A stretch of DNA of 64,000 nt from Nesterenkonia sp. LB17 (GCF_022565915.1 NZ_JAJOYX010000003.1:62001-126000), one strand, 5' to 3'. Positions 43,853 through 52,343 are shown, counted from the stretch's first letter. A program made the numbers and translations. Notes: generated by a model from the letters alone, not told the origin.

Positions 43853-44483
43853 CCTGGAGGTCGGGGGCGGCGTCGACGTCGGGGGTCGGCGCGGCGTCGT
43901 CGTGCTGCTCGAGCTGCTCGAGCAGCTCCAGGCCGCTGTGCGCCCAGTCCACCTCGGCCTGGGCCAGCCGGATCAGTCCGTCGTAGGCGAACGCCTTGAA
44001 GGCGACGATGCGCTCATGCTGCTCGGCGGGATAGCGCTCCAGCCGGGCGGCGATCATCGGGTGCTCGTGGGATTCGATCGCCTGGATCTGGCTGCTCCAC
44101 TGCGCGATCTGCTCGTTGTAGTGCGCGGCGTGCTTCTGCAGGTGCATCCGCACATTCTCAGGATCGGTCCATTCAAAATACGCGGCCTGCATATGGGCCA
44201 CATCGCGCCAGGGCGCGTACTTCAACGGAGTGGCCATCCACTCACGGAACGCCGCTTCCCCGGCCGCAGTGATGTAGTACCTGGTCTTGGTGCTGTTCGG
44301 GCCCCAGCGCTCCTCACGGCCCTCCACCAGCACCTCCGTCTCCATCCGCCGGAGCTCGGGATAGATCTGCGAATCCGGGGCGTGCCAGACGTGCCCCACC
44401 GAACCCTCGAAGCGCTTGGCGGTCTCATAACCGGTCAGCGGGGCCGCGGTGAGGATCGCCAGGATGGCGTAGCGCAGGCTCAA
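43848..44483 (-). CDS. vanR: PadR family regulator, probable VanR
   Basis: A 211-residue PadR subfamily regulator. The winged helix is at the N-terminus: YAILAILTAAPLTGYETAKRFEGSVGHVWHAPDSQIYPELRRME, with the wing RYYITAAGEAAFREWM. A helical C-terminal dimerisation domain follows, and the tail is Asp/Ala-rich. A TTG start at 44483 has GAGAGG upstream. It is divergent from vanA, as the PadR-type VanR repressor of vanillate genes sits near vanA in Corynebacterium. Vanillate as effector is inferred. A TATAGT on the minus strand (44525-44530) may be its -10. Confidence 0.83.
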   Translation of the reverse strand: MSLRYAILAILTAAPLTGYETAKRFEGSVGHVWHAPDSQIYPELRRMETEVLVEGREERWGPNSTKTRYYITAAGEAAFREWMATPLKYAPWRDVAHMQAAYFEWTDPENVRMHLQKHAAHYNEQIAQWSSQIQAIESHEHPMIAARLERYPAEQHERIVAFKAFAYDGLIRLAQAEVDWAHSGLELLEQLEQHDDAAPTPDVDAAPDLQG

Positions 44484-44543
44484 GGCGTTGGAACCTCTCG
44501 AAAAGGGGCAGGTGCTTGCCCTCCACTATATCCAGAGCTATTC

Positions 44544-44578
44544 TGTGACCCACAGCACATATAACTATGTAGATAGCT
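44544..44578. promoter_or_regulatory. vanR-vanA control region: CRP/GlxR-like box and candidate PadR operator
   Basis: TGTGA-CCCACA-GCACA at 44544-44559 resembles a CRP/GlxR site. Overlapping it, ACATA-TAAC-TATGT at 44557-44570 is an inverted repeat of the kind bound by PadR proteins, and AGCTA (44536-44540) pairs with TAGCT (44574-44578) outside it. CTGTGA (44543) and TATGTA (44566) could act as -35 and -10 at 17-bp spacing. Confidence 0.5.
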
Positions 44579-44641
44579 AGTGGCGTCGACGAGCGGACCG
44601 AGACCGGTCTCCACGGCGTCCTCGAGTCCCAGGAGGCGGAC

Positions 44642-45760
44642 ATGACAGATCTCAGCCCGAGCGGCGCCACCGCGAAGAACATGGCCTATCCGCTCAACGC
44701 CTGGTATGTGGCCGGATGGGATCATGAGGTCAATCGGAAGAAGATCCTCTCCCGGAAGATCGCCGACCGCCCCATGGCGCTCTACCGCACCGAGGAGGGC
44801 CGGCCCGTCGCGCTGACCGACGCCTGCTGGCACCGACTCGCCCCCCTCTCCATGGGCTCCCTGGTGGGTCCGGACGGAGTCCAGTGTCCGTATCACGGCC
44901 TGCAGTACAACTCCGCTGGTCGTTGCACCTTCATGCCGGCGCAGAAGACGATCAACCCCTCGGCGATGGTGAACTCCTTCCCCGTGGTGGAGCGGCACCG
45001 CTTCATCTGGGTCTGGCCCGGAGACCCGATGCTCGCCGACGCCGCCCTGATCCCGGACATGCACCAGATGGGCTCCGACGAGTGGGCCGGCGACGGCAAG
45101 ACCATCGATGTGCGCGCGAACTATCAGCTGGTGCTGGACAACCTGATGGACCTCACCCATGAGGAGTTCCTGCACTCCTCCTCGATCGGGCAGAAGGAGC
45201 TCAGCGAGTCCGATATCGAGGTCACCCACGACGACCGCACGGTCACCGTGACCCGGTTCATGGAGAACATCGACGCCCCACCGTTCTGGCTGAAGAACAT
45301 GCGAGACAAGTTCCCAGACTTCGAAGGCAAGGTCGACCGCTGGCAGATCATCGAGTTCCAGATGCCCTCCACGATCTGCATCGATGTCGGGGTGGCCAAG
45401 GCGGGCACGGGCGGGCTCACCGGTGATCGCAGCCAGGGTGTGAACGGGTACGTGATGAACACGATCTCCCCGGTCGATCAGGCCAACGCGATGTACTACT
45501 GGGCCTTCATGCGCAACTACCGGCTGGAGAGCCAGCGGATCACCACCGAGCTGCGCGACGGCGTGCACGGGGTCTTCGCCGAGGACGAGGAGATGCTCAC
45601 CGCCCAGCAGCAGGCGATCGTGGACAACCCGGACCACGAGTTCTACAACCTCAACATCGACGCCGGCGGCATGTGGGTGCGCCGGCTGATCCAGCGCGCC
45701 GTGGAGGCCGAGCGCACGATGCTCGCCTCCGACGCCGACCTCTCCGACGCCAAGGGCTGA
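44642..45760 (+). CDS. vanA: Rieske-type vanillate O-demethylase oxygenase subunit
   Basis: A 372-residue terminal oxygenase. The Rieske 2Fe-2S ligands are C62, H64, C82 and H85 (CWH ... CPYH); the mononuclear iron site follows with D170, H173 and H178 (DLTHEEFLH). It lacks the large beta-subunit dependence of dioxygenases. It converts vanillate to protocatechuate and formaldehyde, taking electrons from the adjacent reductase. Related enzymes demethylate other methoxybenzoates, so the exact substrate is inferred from the phd context. The upstream gap carries overlapping CRP-like and PadR-like boxes. Confidence 0.88.
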   Translation: MTDLSPSGATAKNMAYPLNAWYVAGWDHEVNRKKILSRKIADRPMALYRTEEGRPVALTDACWHRLAPLSMGSLVGPDGVQCPYHGLQYNSAGRCTFMPAQKTINPSAMVNSFPVVERHRFIWVWPGDPMLADAALIPDMHQMGSDEWAGDGKTIDVRANYQLVLDNLMDLTHEEFLHSSSIGQKELSESDIEVTHDDRTVTVTRFMENIDAPPFWLKNMRDKFPDFEGKVDRWQIIEFQMPSTICIDVGVAKAGTGGLTGDRSQGVNGYVMNTISPVDQANAMYYWAFMRNYRLESQRITTELRDGVHGVFAEDEEMLTAQQQAIVDNPDHEFYNLNIDAGGMWVRRLIQRAVEAERTMLASDADLSDAKG

Positions 45761-45766
45761 TGCCAG

Positions 45767-46774
45767 GTGTCACAGGGAACCCAGCTGCACTGGCAGCGAG
45801 CCGTGGTGAAGTCGCGCCGCGCCGCCGCCGATGAGATCGCCGAGATCGTCCTCGCCGGGGAACGACCGCTGTTCACCGAGCCTGGCGCGCATATCGACGT
45901 GCGCATCGCCCCGGACATGGTCCGCTCCTACTCGGTGGTCGAGGGCGCGGTGGACGGAAGCTGGGTGAAGATCGGGGTGCGCCGCTCCCCCACCTCGCGC
46001 GGCGGATCACGGTTCATGCACGCCCTTGAACCCGGTGATCACCTCGAGGTCACCTCGCCGCTGCAGAACTTCCCGCTGCGAGTGGGCGCGCCGCGCTACG
46101 TGCTCCTCGCCGGCGGAGTGGGCATCACGGCGATCCACTCGATGGCCCGGGTGCTCAAGCGGCTCGGCGCGGACTACCAGCTGATCTTCGTCGGCCGCTC
46201 CCGCCCGGCCATGGCCTTCCTCGACGAGCTGCATCGCGAGCACGGACCGCGGCTGAGGCTCTCGGTCGATGACGAGGGCGACGTCCTCGACGTCAAGGGG
46301 CTTCTCGGGCAGGTGGATCACTCCACCGAGTTCTACATGTGTGGTCCCATCCGACTGATGGACGCCGTGCGGAGGGCCTGGATCGAGCGCGAGCTGCCGA
46401 TGCCGAACCTTCGCTACGAGACCTTCGGCAACAGCGGCTGGTTCGACCCGGAGGAGTTCGAGCTGCGGATCCGCGGCTCCGAGCGCCACACGGTCGTCTC
46501 TCCGGACGAGTCCATCCTGGAGGCGCTGGAGCGGGTCGGCGTGGAGGCCATGTACGACTGCCGCAAGGGCGAATGCGGGCTGTGCGTGGTCAAGGCCGAG
46601 CAGCTGAACGGCGTCATCGACCACCGTGATGTGTTCTTCAGCGAGGCGGAGAAGAGCACCGACACCAAGCTCTGCGTCTGCGTCTCCCGGGTGGCCTCCT
46701 GCGCGAACTCAGCGGGAGCCGGTGCCGAGGATTCAGCCTCGACGCGGGCTACGCTGACCCTCGACTTTCCCTGA
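45767..46774 (+). CDS. vanB: Vanillate O-demethylase reductase subunit
   Basis: A 335-residue class IA reductase. An FMN/NAD ferredoxin-reductase module occupies about residues 8-225, with RSYSVVEG (flavin), LLAGGVGITAIHSMARVL (NAD) and FYMCGP. A C-terminal plant-type 2Fe-2S domain has C265, C270, C273 and C303. It supplies electrons to VanA. The GTG is six bases after the vanA stop; AAGG in the vanA end is a plausible ribosome site. It ends with a disordered Ala/Ser tail. Confidence 0.88.
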   Translation: MSQGTQLHWQRAVVKSRRAAADEIAEIVLAGERPLFTEPGAHIDVRIAPDMVRSYSVVEGAVDGSWVKIGVRRSPTSRGGSRFMHALEPGDHLEVTSPLQNFPLRVGAPRYVLLAGGVGITAIHSMARVLKRLGADYQLIFVGRSRPAMAFLDELHREHGPRLRLSVDDEGDVLDVKGLLGQVDHSTEFYMCGPIRLMDAVRRAWIERELPMPNLRYETFGNSGWFDPEEFELRIRGSERHTVVSPDESILEALERVGVEAMYDCRKGECGLCVVKAEQLNGVIDHRDVFFSEAEKSTDTKLCVCVSRVASCANSAGAGAEDSASTRATLTLDFP

Positions 46775-46790
46775 TCCCCCACCGTTGAGG

Positions 46791-46848
46791 GGCGGCTTCT
46801 CCGGACATCTCATGGGCCGAGAGGCCGCAGCTGTTCGGAGAATCCGCC
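46791..46848. terminator. Large hairpin between convergent vanB and LLM oxidoreductase genes
   Basis: Seventeen-base arms (46791-46807 and 46832-46848) with two mismatches, core TTCTCCG / CGGAGAA, around a 24-base loop that itself contains GGCC-GAGA-GGCC. No T-run, but stability should be high. It closes the catabolic island. Confidence 0.65.
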
Positions 46849-46869
46849 GCTCGACGCGTCAGGTGGGTC

Positions 46870-47892
46870 TTACTTCCAGCCCAGCGGCTTGGCCACGTGC
46901 TCGACCAGGGATTCAAGGATGTGGGCGTTGTAGTCCACGCCGAGCTGATTGGGCACGGTCACCAGCACCGTGTCCGCGGCCTGGACTGCCTCGTCCTTGG
47001 CGAGCTCCTCGACGAGCACCTCGGGTTCCGCAGTGAAGCTGCGTCCGAAGATCGCGCGGGTCTTCTCGTCGATCATGCCGATCTGGTCCTTGGAGTCGCG
47101 CTGGCCCAGGAAGTAGGCCCGGTCCTGGTCCGAGACGATGGGCAGGATCGAACGCGAGACCGAGACCCTGGGAGCGAAGCCGTGGTCGTGCTTGGCCCAT
47201 TCATCACGGAAGGCCTGGATCTGCTTGGCCTGCTGGATGTGGAACGGCTCGCCGGTCTCGTCGTCCTTCAGCGTGGAGCTCATCAGGTTCATCCCGCGTG
47301 AGGCCGCCCAGCGCGCGGTGGCATCGGAACCGGCACCCCACCAGATGCGCTGACGCAGACCCTCGGAGTGTGGCTCCAGGCGCAGCAGCCCCGGCGGGTT
47401 GGGGAACATCGGTCGCGGGCTGGGCTCGGCGAAGCCCTGGCCGGAGAGCACCTGCAGCGCCACCTCGGTATGCCGGCGCCCCATGTCGGCGTCGGACTCG
47501 CCCTCGGCGGGCTGGTAGCCGAAGTGCCGCCAGCCTTCCACGGCCTGCTCCGGTGAGCCTCGGGAGATGCCGAGCTGCAGCCTGCCCTCGGCGATGAGAT
47601 CCGCGGCGCCGGCATCTTCGGCGAAGTAGAGCGGGTTCTCGTAGCGCATGTCGATCACGCCGGTGCCGATCTCGATGCGATCGGTCTTCGCGCCGACGGC
47701 GGCGAGCAGCGGGAACGGCGAGGCCAGCTGCCGGGCGAAGTGGTGCACCCGGTAGTAGGCGCCGTCGACGCCCAGCTCCTCAGCCGCAACGGCAAGGTCG
47801 ATGGACTGCAGCAACACATCAGAGGCAGAACGGGTCTGCGAATGCGGTGAGGGCGTCCAGTGTCCGAAGGAGAGAAATCCGATGTTCTTCAC
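46870..47892 (-). CDS. LLM class flavin-dependent oxidoreductase
   Basis: A 340-residue luciferase-like monooxygenase fold. The N-terminal strand IGFLSFGHWTPSPHSQTRSASDVLL, then GTGVIDMRYENPLYFAEDAGAADLI and LQLGISRGSPEQAVEGWRHFGY are typical of the bacterial-luciferase TIM barrel that binds FMN (or F420). No specific substrate motif is known to me. It stands alone between vanB and folD; a role in the aromatic island cannot be excluded but no shared regulatory site was seen. Confidence 0.85.
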   Translation of the reverse strand: MKNIGFLSFGHWTPSPHSQTRSASDVLLQSIDLAVAAEELGVDGAYYRVHHFARQLASPFPLLAAVGAKTDRIEIGTGVIDMRYENPLYFAEDAGAADLIAEGRLQLGISRGSPEQAVEGWRHFGYQPAEGESDADMGRRHTEVALQVLSGQGFAEPSPRPMFPNPPGLLRLEPHSEGLRQRIWWGAGSDATARWAASRGMNLMSSTLKDDETGEPFHIQQAKQIQAFRDEWAKHDHGFAPRVSVSRSILPIVSDQDRAYFLGQRDSKDQIGMIDEKTRAIFGRSFTAEPEVLVEELAKDEAVQAADTVLVTVPNQLGVDYNAHILESLVEHVAKPLGWK

Positions 47893-47943
47893 ATTTGAAG
47901 GAACACCCTCGGCGGCACCACTATTCCTGGCCTGCTGCGCGGA

Positions 47944-48873
47944 CTACTCCGCGAGCTGACGCTCCGCGGTGAGCACCACGTTGGCCAGCAGCTCTGCGCG
48001 GGTCATCGGGCCGACGCCGCCGGGGTTCGGTGAATACCAGGAGGCCACCGACTCGATGCCCGGAGCGAGGTCACCGTAGATCTTCGCCTTGCCGGTCTCC
48101 GGGTTCACCTCGCGGGTGACTCCAACGTCGAGCGCGATCACGCCGGGCTTCAGGTCCGCCGGATCGATCATGTGCTTGACCCCGGCGGCGGCGACGACGA
48201 CGTCGGCGCCGGCCAGGTGCGCGGCGAGATCTCTGGTCCCGGTGTGGCACAGGGTCACGGTGGCGTTGACGTCGCGCCGGGTCAGCAGCAGCCCGATCGG
48301 CCGACCGATGGTGACCCCGCGTCCGACGACGACGACGTGCTTGCCGCGCAGGTCCAGGCCGTAGCGGTCCAGGAGATCCACACAGCCCTTGGGCGTGCAC
48401 GGCAGCGGGGTGGTGATCTCCTCGTTGACGTTGGCGACCAGCCGGCCCAGGTTCATCGGGTGCAGGCCGTCGGCGTCCTTCTCCGGGGAGATCGCCTCGA
48501 GCACCTGCTGGGTGTTCAGCTGTTTGGGCAGCGGCAGCTGGACGATGTAGCCGGTGCAGGCCGGGTCCTCGTTGAGCTTCTCCAGCTCGGCGAGCAGCTG
48601 CTCCTGGGTGGTGTCGGCGTCGAGCTCCACCTGGATGGAGTTGATCCCCACCTCGGCGCAGTCGCGGTGCTTGCCCGCCACATAGGACTGGCTGCCGGCA
48701 TCGGCGCCGACCAGCACCGTGCCCAGCCCGGGGGTGACCCCGCGGGCCTTCAGCTTCGCGACCCGTTCGGCGAGGTCGGCCTTGAGCGCCTTGGCGGTGG
48801 CCCTGCCGTCGAGGATCTGCGCCTGCTGCGGAACCCGGGCCTGCTGCGGGGCGTCGCTCATCGGCGGGTTCAC
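47944..48873 (-). CDS. folD: Methylenetetrahydrofolate dehydrogenase/cyclohydrolase
   Basis: A 309-residue bifunctional one-carbon enzyme interconverting 5,10-methylene-, methenyl- and 10-formyl-tetrahydrofolate. [12 protein letters not shown] (with catalytic Lys), [21 protein letters not shown] and [16 protein letters not shown] are the family signatures. The GTG at 48873 overlaps the glyA stop (GTGA); an ATG at 48861 is the alternative start. Serine hydroxymethyltransferase immediately upstream makes its substrate, so the pair is a one-carbon operon. Confidence 0.95.
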   Translation of the reverse strand: MNPPMSDAPQQARVPQQAQILDGRATAKALKADLAERVAKLKARGVTPGLGTVLVGADAGSQSYVAGKHRDCAEVGINSIQVELDADTTQEQLLAELEKLNEDPACTGYIVQLPLPKQLNTQQVLEAISPEKDADGLHPMNLGRLVANVNEEITTPLPCTPKGCVDLLDRYGLDLRGKHVVVVGRGVTIGRPIGLLLTRRDVNATVTLCHTGTRDLAAHLAGADVVVAAAGVKHMIDPADLKPGVIALDVGVTREVNPETGKAKIYGDLAPGIESVASWYSPNPGGVGPMTRAELLANVVLTAERQLAE

Positions 48874-50147
48874 CAGTCCTCGAGGCCTTCGTAGAGCGGG
48901 AAGTCCTTGGTCAGCGCGGCGACCCGGGACTTCAGCCCGTGCAGGTCCGCGTCAGGCTTGAGCGCCTCGGCGATGATGTCGGCGACCTCGCTGAATTCCT
49001 TCGCCGCGAAGCCGCGGGTGGCCAGGGCGGGGGTGCCGATGCGCAGGCCGGAGGTGGTCATCGGTGGGCGCGGGTCGTTCGGCACGGCATTGCGGTTGAC
49101 CGTGATGCCGACCTCGTGGAGCGTGTCCTCGGCCTGCTTCCCGTCGAGCTCGGAGTCGCGCAGGTCCACCAGCACCAGGTGCACGTCGGTGCCGCCGGTG
49201 AGCACCGAGACGCCATGCTCGGTCACATCCGGGGCGATCAGTCGCTTGGCCAGGATCTGGGCGCCTTCGATGGTGCGCTTCTGCCGCTCGGCGAACTCCT
49301 CGGTGCCGGCGATCTTGAAGGCGATGGCCTTGGCCGCGATGGCGTGCATCAGCGGGCCGCCCTGCTGGCCGGGGAAGACTGCGGAGTTGATCTTCTTCTT
49401 GTGCTCTTCCTTGGTCAGGATGATGCCTGACCGCGGGCCGGCGAGGGTCTTGTGCACGGTGGTGGTGACGACGTCGGCGTAGGGCACCGGGTTCGGGTGC
49501 AGTCCGGCGGCCACCAGGCCGGCGAAGTGAGCCATGTCCACCCAGAGGATCGCTCCGACCTCGTCGGCGATCTCGCGGAAGCGTGCGAAGTCGAGCTGGC
49601 GCGGGTAGGCGGACCAGCCGGCGACGATCATGTCGGGCTTCTCGGCGATGGCCTGCTCGCGGACCTTGTCCATGTCGATGATGCCGGTCTCGGCGTCGAC
49701 CTCATAGGCGGCGATCTCGTAGAACTTGCCGGAGAAGTTCAGCTTCATGCCGTGGGTGAGGTGCCCGCCGTGGGCCAGGGAGAGGCCCATCAGCTTGTCG
49801 CCCGGCTTCAGGAAGGCGGTCATCACGGCCACATTGGCCTGGGCGCCCGCGTGCGGCTGGACGTTGGCGTGGTCAGCCCCGAAGAGCGCCTTGGCGCGTT
49901 CGATCGCGAGGTTCTCTGCGACGTCGACGAATTCACAGCCGCCGTAGTAGCGCCGTCCCGGGTAGCCCTCGGCGTACTTGTTCGTCAGCACCGAGCCTTG
50001 GGCCTCGAGGACGGCGCGCGGGACGAAGTTCTCGCTGGCGATCATCTCGAGGGTGTCGCGCTGGCGTCCCAGCTCATCCGAGATCGCCTGAGCGATCTCT
50101 GGATCGACCTCGGCCAATGGGGCGTTGTTGATATCCGATGTGCTCAT
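48870..50147 (-). CDS. glyA: Serine hydroxymethyltransferase
   Basis: A 425-residue PLP enzyme converting serine and tetrahydrofolate to glycine and methylenetetrahydrofolate. The PLP lysine lies in [16 protein letters not shown] near residue 230; [34 protein letters not shown] at the N-terminus and HLVLVDLRD later confirm the family. The leader before the ATG is short (about 70 bp of free DNA) with an AAGGAG site and shows no glycine or purine riboswitch that I can recognise. Confidence 0.97.
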   Translation of the reverse strand: MSTSDINNAPLAEVDPEIAQAISDELGRQRDTLEMIASENFVPRAVLEAQGSVLTNKYAEGYPGRRYYGGCEFVDVAENLAIERAKALFGADHANVQPHAGAQANVAVMTAFLKPGDKLMGLSLAHGGHLTHGMKLNFSGKFYEIAAYEVDAETGIIDMDKVREQAIAEKPDMIVAGWSAYPRQLDFARFREIADEVGAILWVDMAHFAGLVAAGLHPNPVPYADVVTTTVHKTLAGPRSGIILTKEEHKKKINSAVFPGQQGGPLMHAIAAKAIAFKIAGTEEFAERQKRTIEGAQILAKRLIAPDVTEHGVSVLTGGTDVHLVLVDLRDSELDGKQAEDTLHEVGITVNRNAVPNDPRPPMTTSGLRIGTPALATRGFAAKEFSEVADIIAEALKPDADLHGLKSRVAALTKDFPLYEGLEDW

Positions 50148-50311
50148 GCTCTGAAGCTCTCCTTGCGGATGAATACGTGGCAGCGTGAGCCAGTCTATCG
50201 CTCAGCCGGGTCGGCCCACGCCGGATGGCCGCGCTGGACTCCCGCCAGAACGGGGATGTGACACGCACCCGGTTTATTGTGAATGACTCATATGTGCGGC
50301 ACACTGGGAGC

Positions 50312-50767
50312 ATGACCTCCTCCGACTGGCCTGCCCGGCTGCGCGAACGCGGACTCCGCGTGACGCGCCAGCGCCTCGCAGTCCTGGAGGCAGTGTCCGC
50401 CCAGCCGCACAGACCGGCCGACGCGGTCCACGCCGCCGTCCGCGAACAGCTGCCCGAGATCACGGTGCAGTCGGTCTACACCGTGCTGCATGATCTCACC
50501 GCGCGCGAGCTGCTGCGCAGGTTCGACCCGCCGGGTTCACCGGCCTGTTACGAGACCCGCACCCACGACAACCATCACCACGCGATCTGCACCCGCTGCG
50601 GCCGGATCGAAGATGTCGAATGCGTCCATGGAGAGGCACCCTGCCTGCGGGCGCCTGCAAGCCTGGGAATGCAGATCCAGGTCGCCGACGTCGTCTTCCG
50701 CGGCGTGTGCCGCACCTGCACGGAAGGCTCGGAGGAGCTCGTCGGCTCCGGCTCCGCTGGAGCCTGA
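50312..50767 (+). CDS. Fur family transcriptional regulator
   Basis: A 151-residue ferric-uptake-type regulator. The DNA-binding half contains GLRVTRQRLAVLEAV and SVYTVLHDLTARELL. The metal half has TRTHDNHHHAICTRCG with C93-C96 and a second zinc pair C133-C136. It looks most like the FurA (peroxide-sensing) group, but no catalase gene is adjacent and a terminator follows. The ATG at 50312 follows GGGAGC. The AT-rich upstream segment (TTTATTGTGAATGACTCATATG) may hold its operator. Confidence 0.88.
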   Translation: MTSSDWPARLRERGLRVTRQRLAVLEAVSAQPHRPADAVHAAVREQLPEITVQSVYTVLHDLTARELLRRFDPPGSPACYETRTHDNHHHAICTRCGRIEDVECVHGEAPCLRAPASLGMQIQVADVVFRGVCRTCTEGSEELVGSGSAGA

Positions 50768-50828
50768 CATCTCCCGCCCGGCCCGACCGCTCCCCCGGCC
50801 CCTGACGCGTCCTGCCCACGCACAAGAA

Positions 50829-50868
50829 ACCCCCGCAGGGAACCGGGGTTCCTCGCGGGGGTGTCTTT
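50829..50868. terminator. Bidirectional terminator between the Fur and small lipoprotein genes
   Basis: ACCCCCGC pairs with GCGGGGGT, with an inner GGAACC/GGTTCC stem. The right side runs into GTCTTTG on the plus strand and the left side gives TTTCTTG on the minus strand, so it can stop transcription from both convergent genes. Confidence 0.8.
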
Positions 50869-50884
50869 GAAGAGAAGAAGTCGA

Positions 50885-51133
50885 TCAGACGTCGTCTTCT
50901 TCTTCCTCCATCGTCTCTTCCTCCATCGTCTCTTCTTCCATGGGCTCTTCTTCCATGGTGTCTTCCTCTGTGGTGTCTTCCTCTGTGCCCGGATCCTCGA
51001 CTTCGCCGTTCTCTGCCGGCTCTTCAGTGTCGGTTCCGCCATCGTCGCAGGCGGTGGCACCGAAGAGTGCCAGGGAGCCGATGCCGACGACGCCGGCCAG
51101 GGTGCGAAGCTTGCTTGTTTCGGTGGTAGCCAT
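50885..51133 (-). CDS. Small acidic repeat lipoprotein
   Basis: An 82-residue predicted lipoprotein. The signal peptide ends GATAC (acylated Cys29, an imperfect lipobox). The mature part is 53 residues, almost all Glu, Asp, Thr and Met, with pentapeptide repeats of the MEEET type encoded by six 15-bp DNA units. Predicted charge is extremely negative. A good GGAGGTAA ribosome site supports real translation. It is followed (minus direction) by a strong bidirectional terminator. Function unknown; a surface polyanion or ion-binding decoy is only a guess. Confidence 0.7.
   Translation of the reverse strand: MATTETSKLRTLAGVVGIGSLALFGATACDDGGTDTEEPAENGEVEDPGTEEDTTEEDTMEEEPMEEETMEEETMEEEEDDV
50902..50991. 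repeat. Six 15-bp tandem units in the small lipoprotein gene
   Basis: Units begin CTTCCTCCATCGTCT (two identical copies at 50902 and 50917) and decay to CTTCTTCCATGGGCT, CTTCTTCCATGGTGT, CTTCCTCTGTGGTGT and CTTCCTCTGTGCCCG. They encode the Glu-rich repeats; the exact copies indicate recent expansion. Confidence 0.9.
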
Positions 51134-51389
51134 AATTCGTTTACCTCCGTCATTTGCATCAGAAGATGCTGCGCGGTCTTTCCGCGGTCTGTCATCGTTG
51201 AGCGACCGTGTGAGATCCCCTAGATGACCTGCACCTAGTCTGCACAGACCGGACGCTTCAGCGAAAGCCTATTCGGCCATTCCGGCCTGATTCATGGGGA
51301 GCTCCTACCGGGCATGGAGCCGGCGTTGCTGTGGGCCGGCATTCCTGAATGGAAGCTGGGAGCCTGCCGGGGGTCCGCCGAGGGTCTGC

Positions 51390-51406
51390 CGGGCTGAACC
51401 AGCCCG
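51390..51406. terminator. Hairpin after the 308-residue lipoprotein gene
   Basis: Perfect seven-base arms CGGGCTG / CAGCCCG with loop AAC, ten bases beyond the minus-strand stop, no T-run. The remaining gap to 51133 (about 280 bp) holds the promoter of the small lipoprotein and no visible gene. Confidence 0.45.
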
Positions 51407-51416
51407 AATCCTGGGC

Positions 51417-52343
51417 TCAGACGAGATCGCTGAGAATCCCCTGCAGCTGCTCATCGTCGATGACCGCCTCATCCTCGGGCTCCTCCGGGGTCTCAGCCTC
51501 GTCCCAGTCCGTGACGGTGACCTCGAGGTCCTGGTCCTCACCGGGCAGGCGCAGACCCATCAGCTGCGGTGAACCCTCGTCGGCGAGCACCGCGAGCTCG
51601 ACGTCTTCATTGGAGTAGACCCAGACGTTCTGACCGTCCCGAGTGTCCAGCGACGAGTCCAGGTCGAGCTCGGCCAGGGAGTCGACGTCCAAGGTCTCGG
51701 TGACCTCGGCGCGCAGCAGCTCCAGCAGCGCGTCGGGGGTGCGCGGCACCGCGGGCTCGGCGTCGCTGACGTCGACCCATTCCCCTTCGGCGCTCAGGGC
51801 TGCGCTGAGCTCCTCGGCATCGACCTCTGGCTCCACCTCGGGCGGGACCTGCGCCTCGTAGTCGAAGACGAAGGCCTCCACGGACTGGAACGTGTCGTCG
51901 CCGAAGGTCAACACCTGGAAGTCGGGGCTGTAGTTCAGCTCGGTCGCAGCGTCTCCTTCGAGTTCTCCGGTGACCGAGAGCTCGAAGCCCTCGTCGTCGC
52001 CTTCGAAGAACTCCGGTGCGTATCCGAAGAGCTCATGGCCGCGCTCCAGCCCTGCCGCCATGGTGATGCTGACGCTCTCCTGCTCCAGGGAGGACTCCCA
52101 GACCTCGGTCTCGATCTCGGCGAGGTCCGCGACCTGCTCGTCGTCCTCATTCTCGGCGATCTCGTCTGAGGTGACTCCCTGGTCCTCCGCTCCGTCAGTG
52201 TCGACGTTCTCCTGCGGGTTCTCCGCTTCACGCGGATCTTCCTCACCGCAGCCGGCCAGTGCCAGGGCTGCGATGCTCAGCACCGCCGTGGTGGTGAATG
52301 CTCGCGTGACGGCCTTGGGGGACGTCTGGGTTCCGTTGCTCAT
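51417..52343 (-). CDS. Acidic lipoprotein, LppX/LprG-like fold suspected
   Basis: A 308-residue lipoprotein (lipobox LAGC, Cys32). The mature N-terminus is a Glu/Asp/Asn-rich linker of about 60 residues, then a domain with ESVSITMAAGLERG, LSVTGELEGDAATELNYS and, near the C-terminus, DTRDGQNVWVYSNEDVELAVLADEGSPQLMGLRL. The arrangement of repeated beta strands and the last motif match the downstream paralogue and resemble LppX/LprG-like lipid carriers. The ATG at 52343 follows GAAGGGAAAC. Function unknown. Confidence 0.75.
   Translation of the reverse strand: MSNGTQTSPKAVTRAFTTTAVLSIAALALAGCGEEDPREAENPQENVDTDGAEDQGVTSDEIAENEDDEQVADLAEIETEVWESSLEQESVSITMAAGLERGHELFGYAPEFFEGDDEGFELSVTGELEGDAATELNYSPDFQVLTFGDDTFQSVEAFVFDYEAQVPPEVEPEVDAEELSAALSAEGEWVDVSDAEPAVPRTPDALLELLRAEVTETLDVDSLAELDLDSSLDTRDGQNVWVYSNEDVELAVLADEGSPQLMGLRLPGEDQDLEVTVTDWDEAETPEEPEDEAVIDDEQLQGILSDLV

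Noticed and set aside
32714-46858. Mobile element or prophage carrying the catabolic island
   Set aside because: No integrase, transposase, tRNA-embedded attachment repeat or terminal repeats were found at either edge; base composition of the coding parts looks like the neighbours.
50148-50311. Possible riboswitch in the glyA leader
   Set aside because: The leader is short and I could not fold glycine, purine, SAM or folate aptamer cores from it.
50312-50767. FurA-KatG peroxide module
   Set aside because: The Fur-family gene is followed at once by a strong terminator and an unrelated lipoprotein; no catalase gene is in the window.
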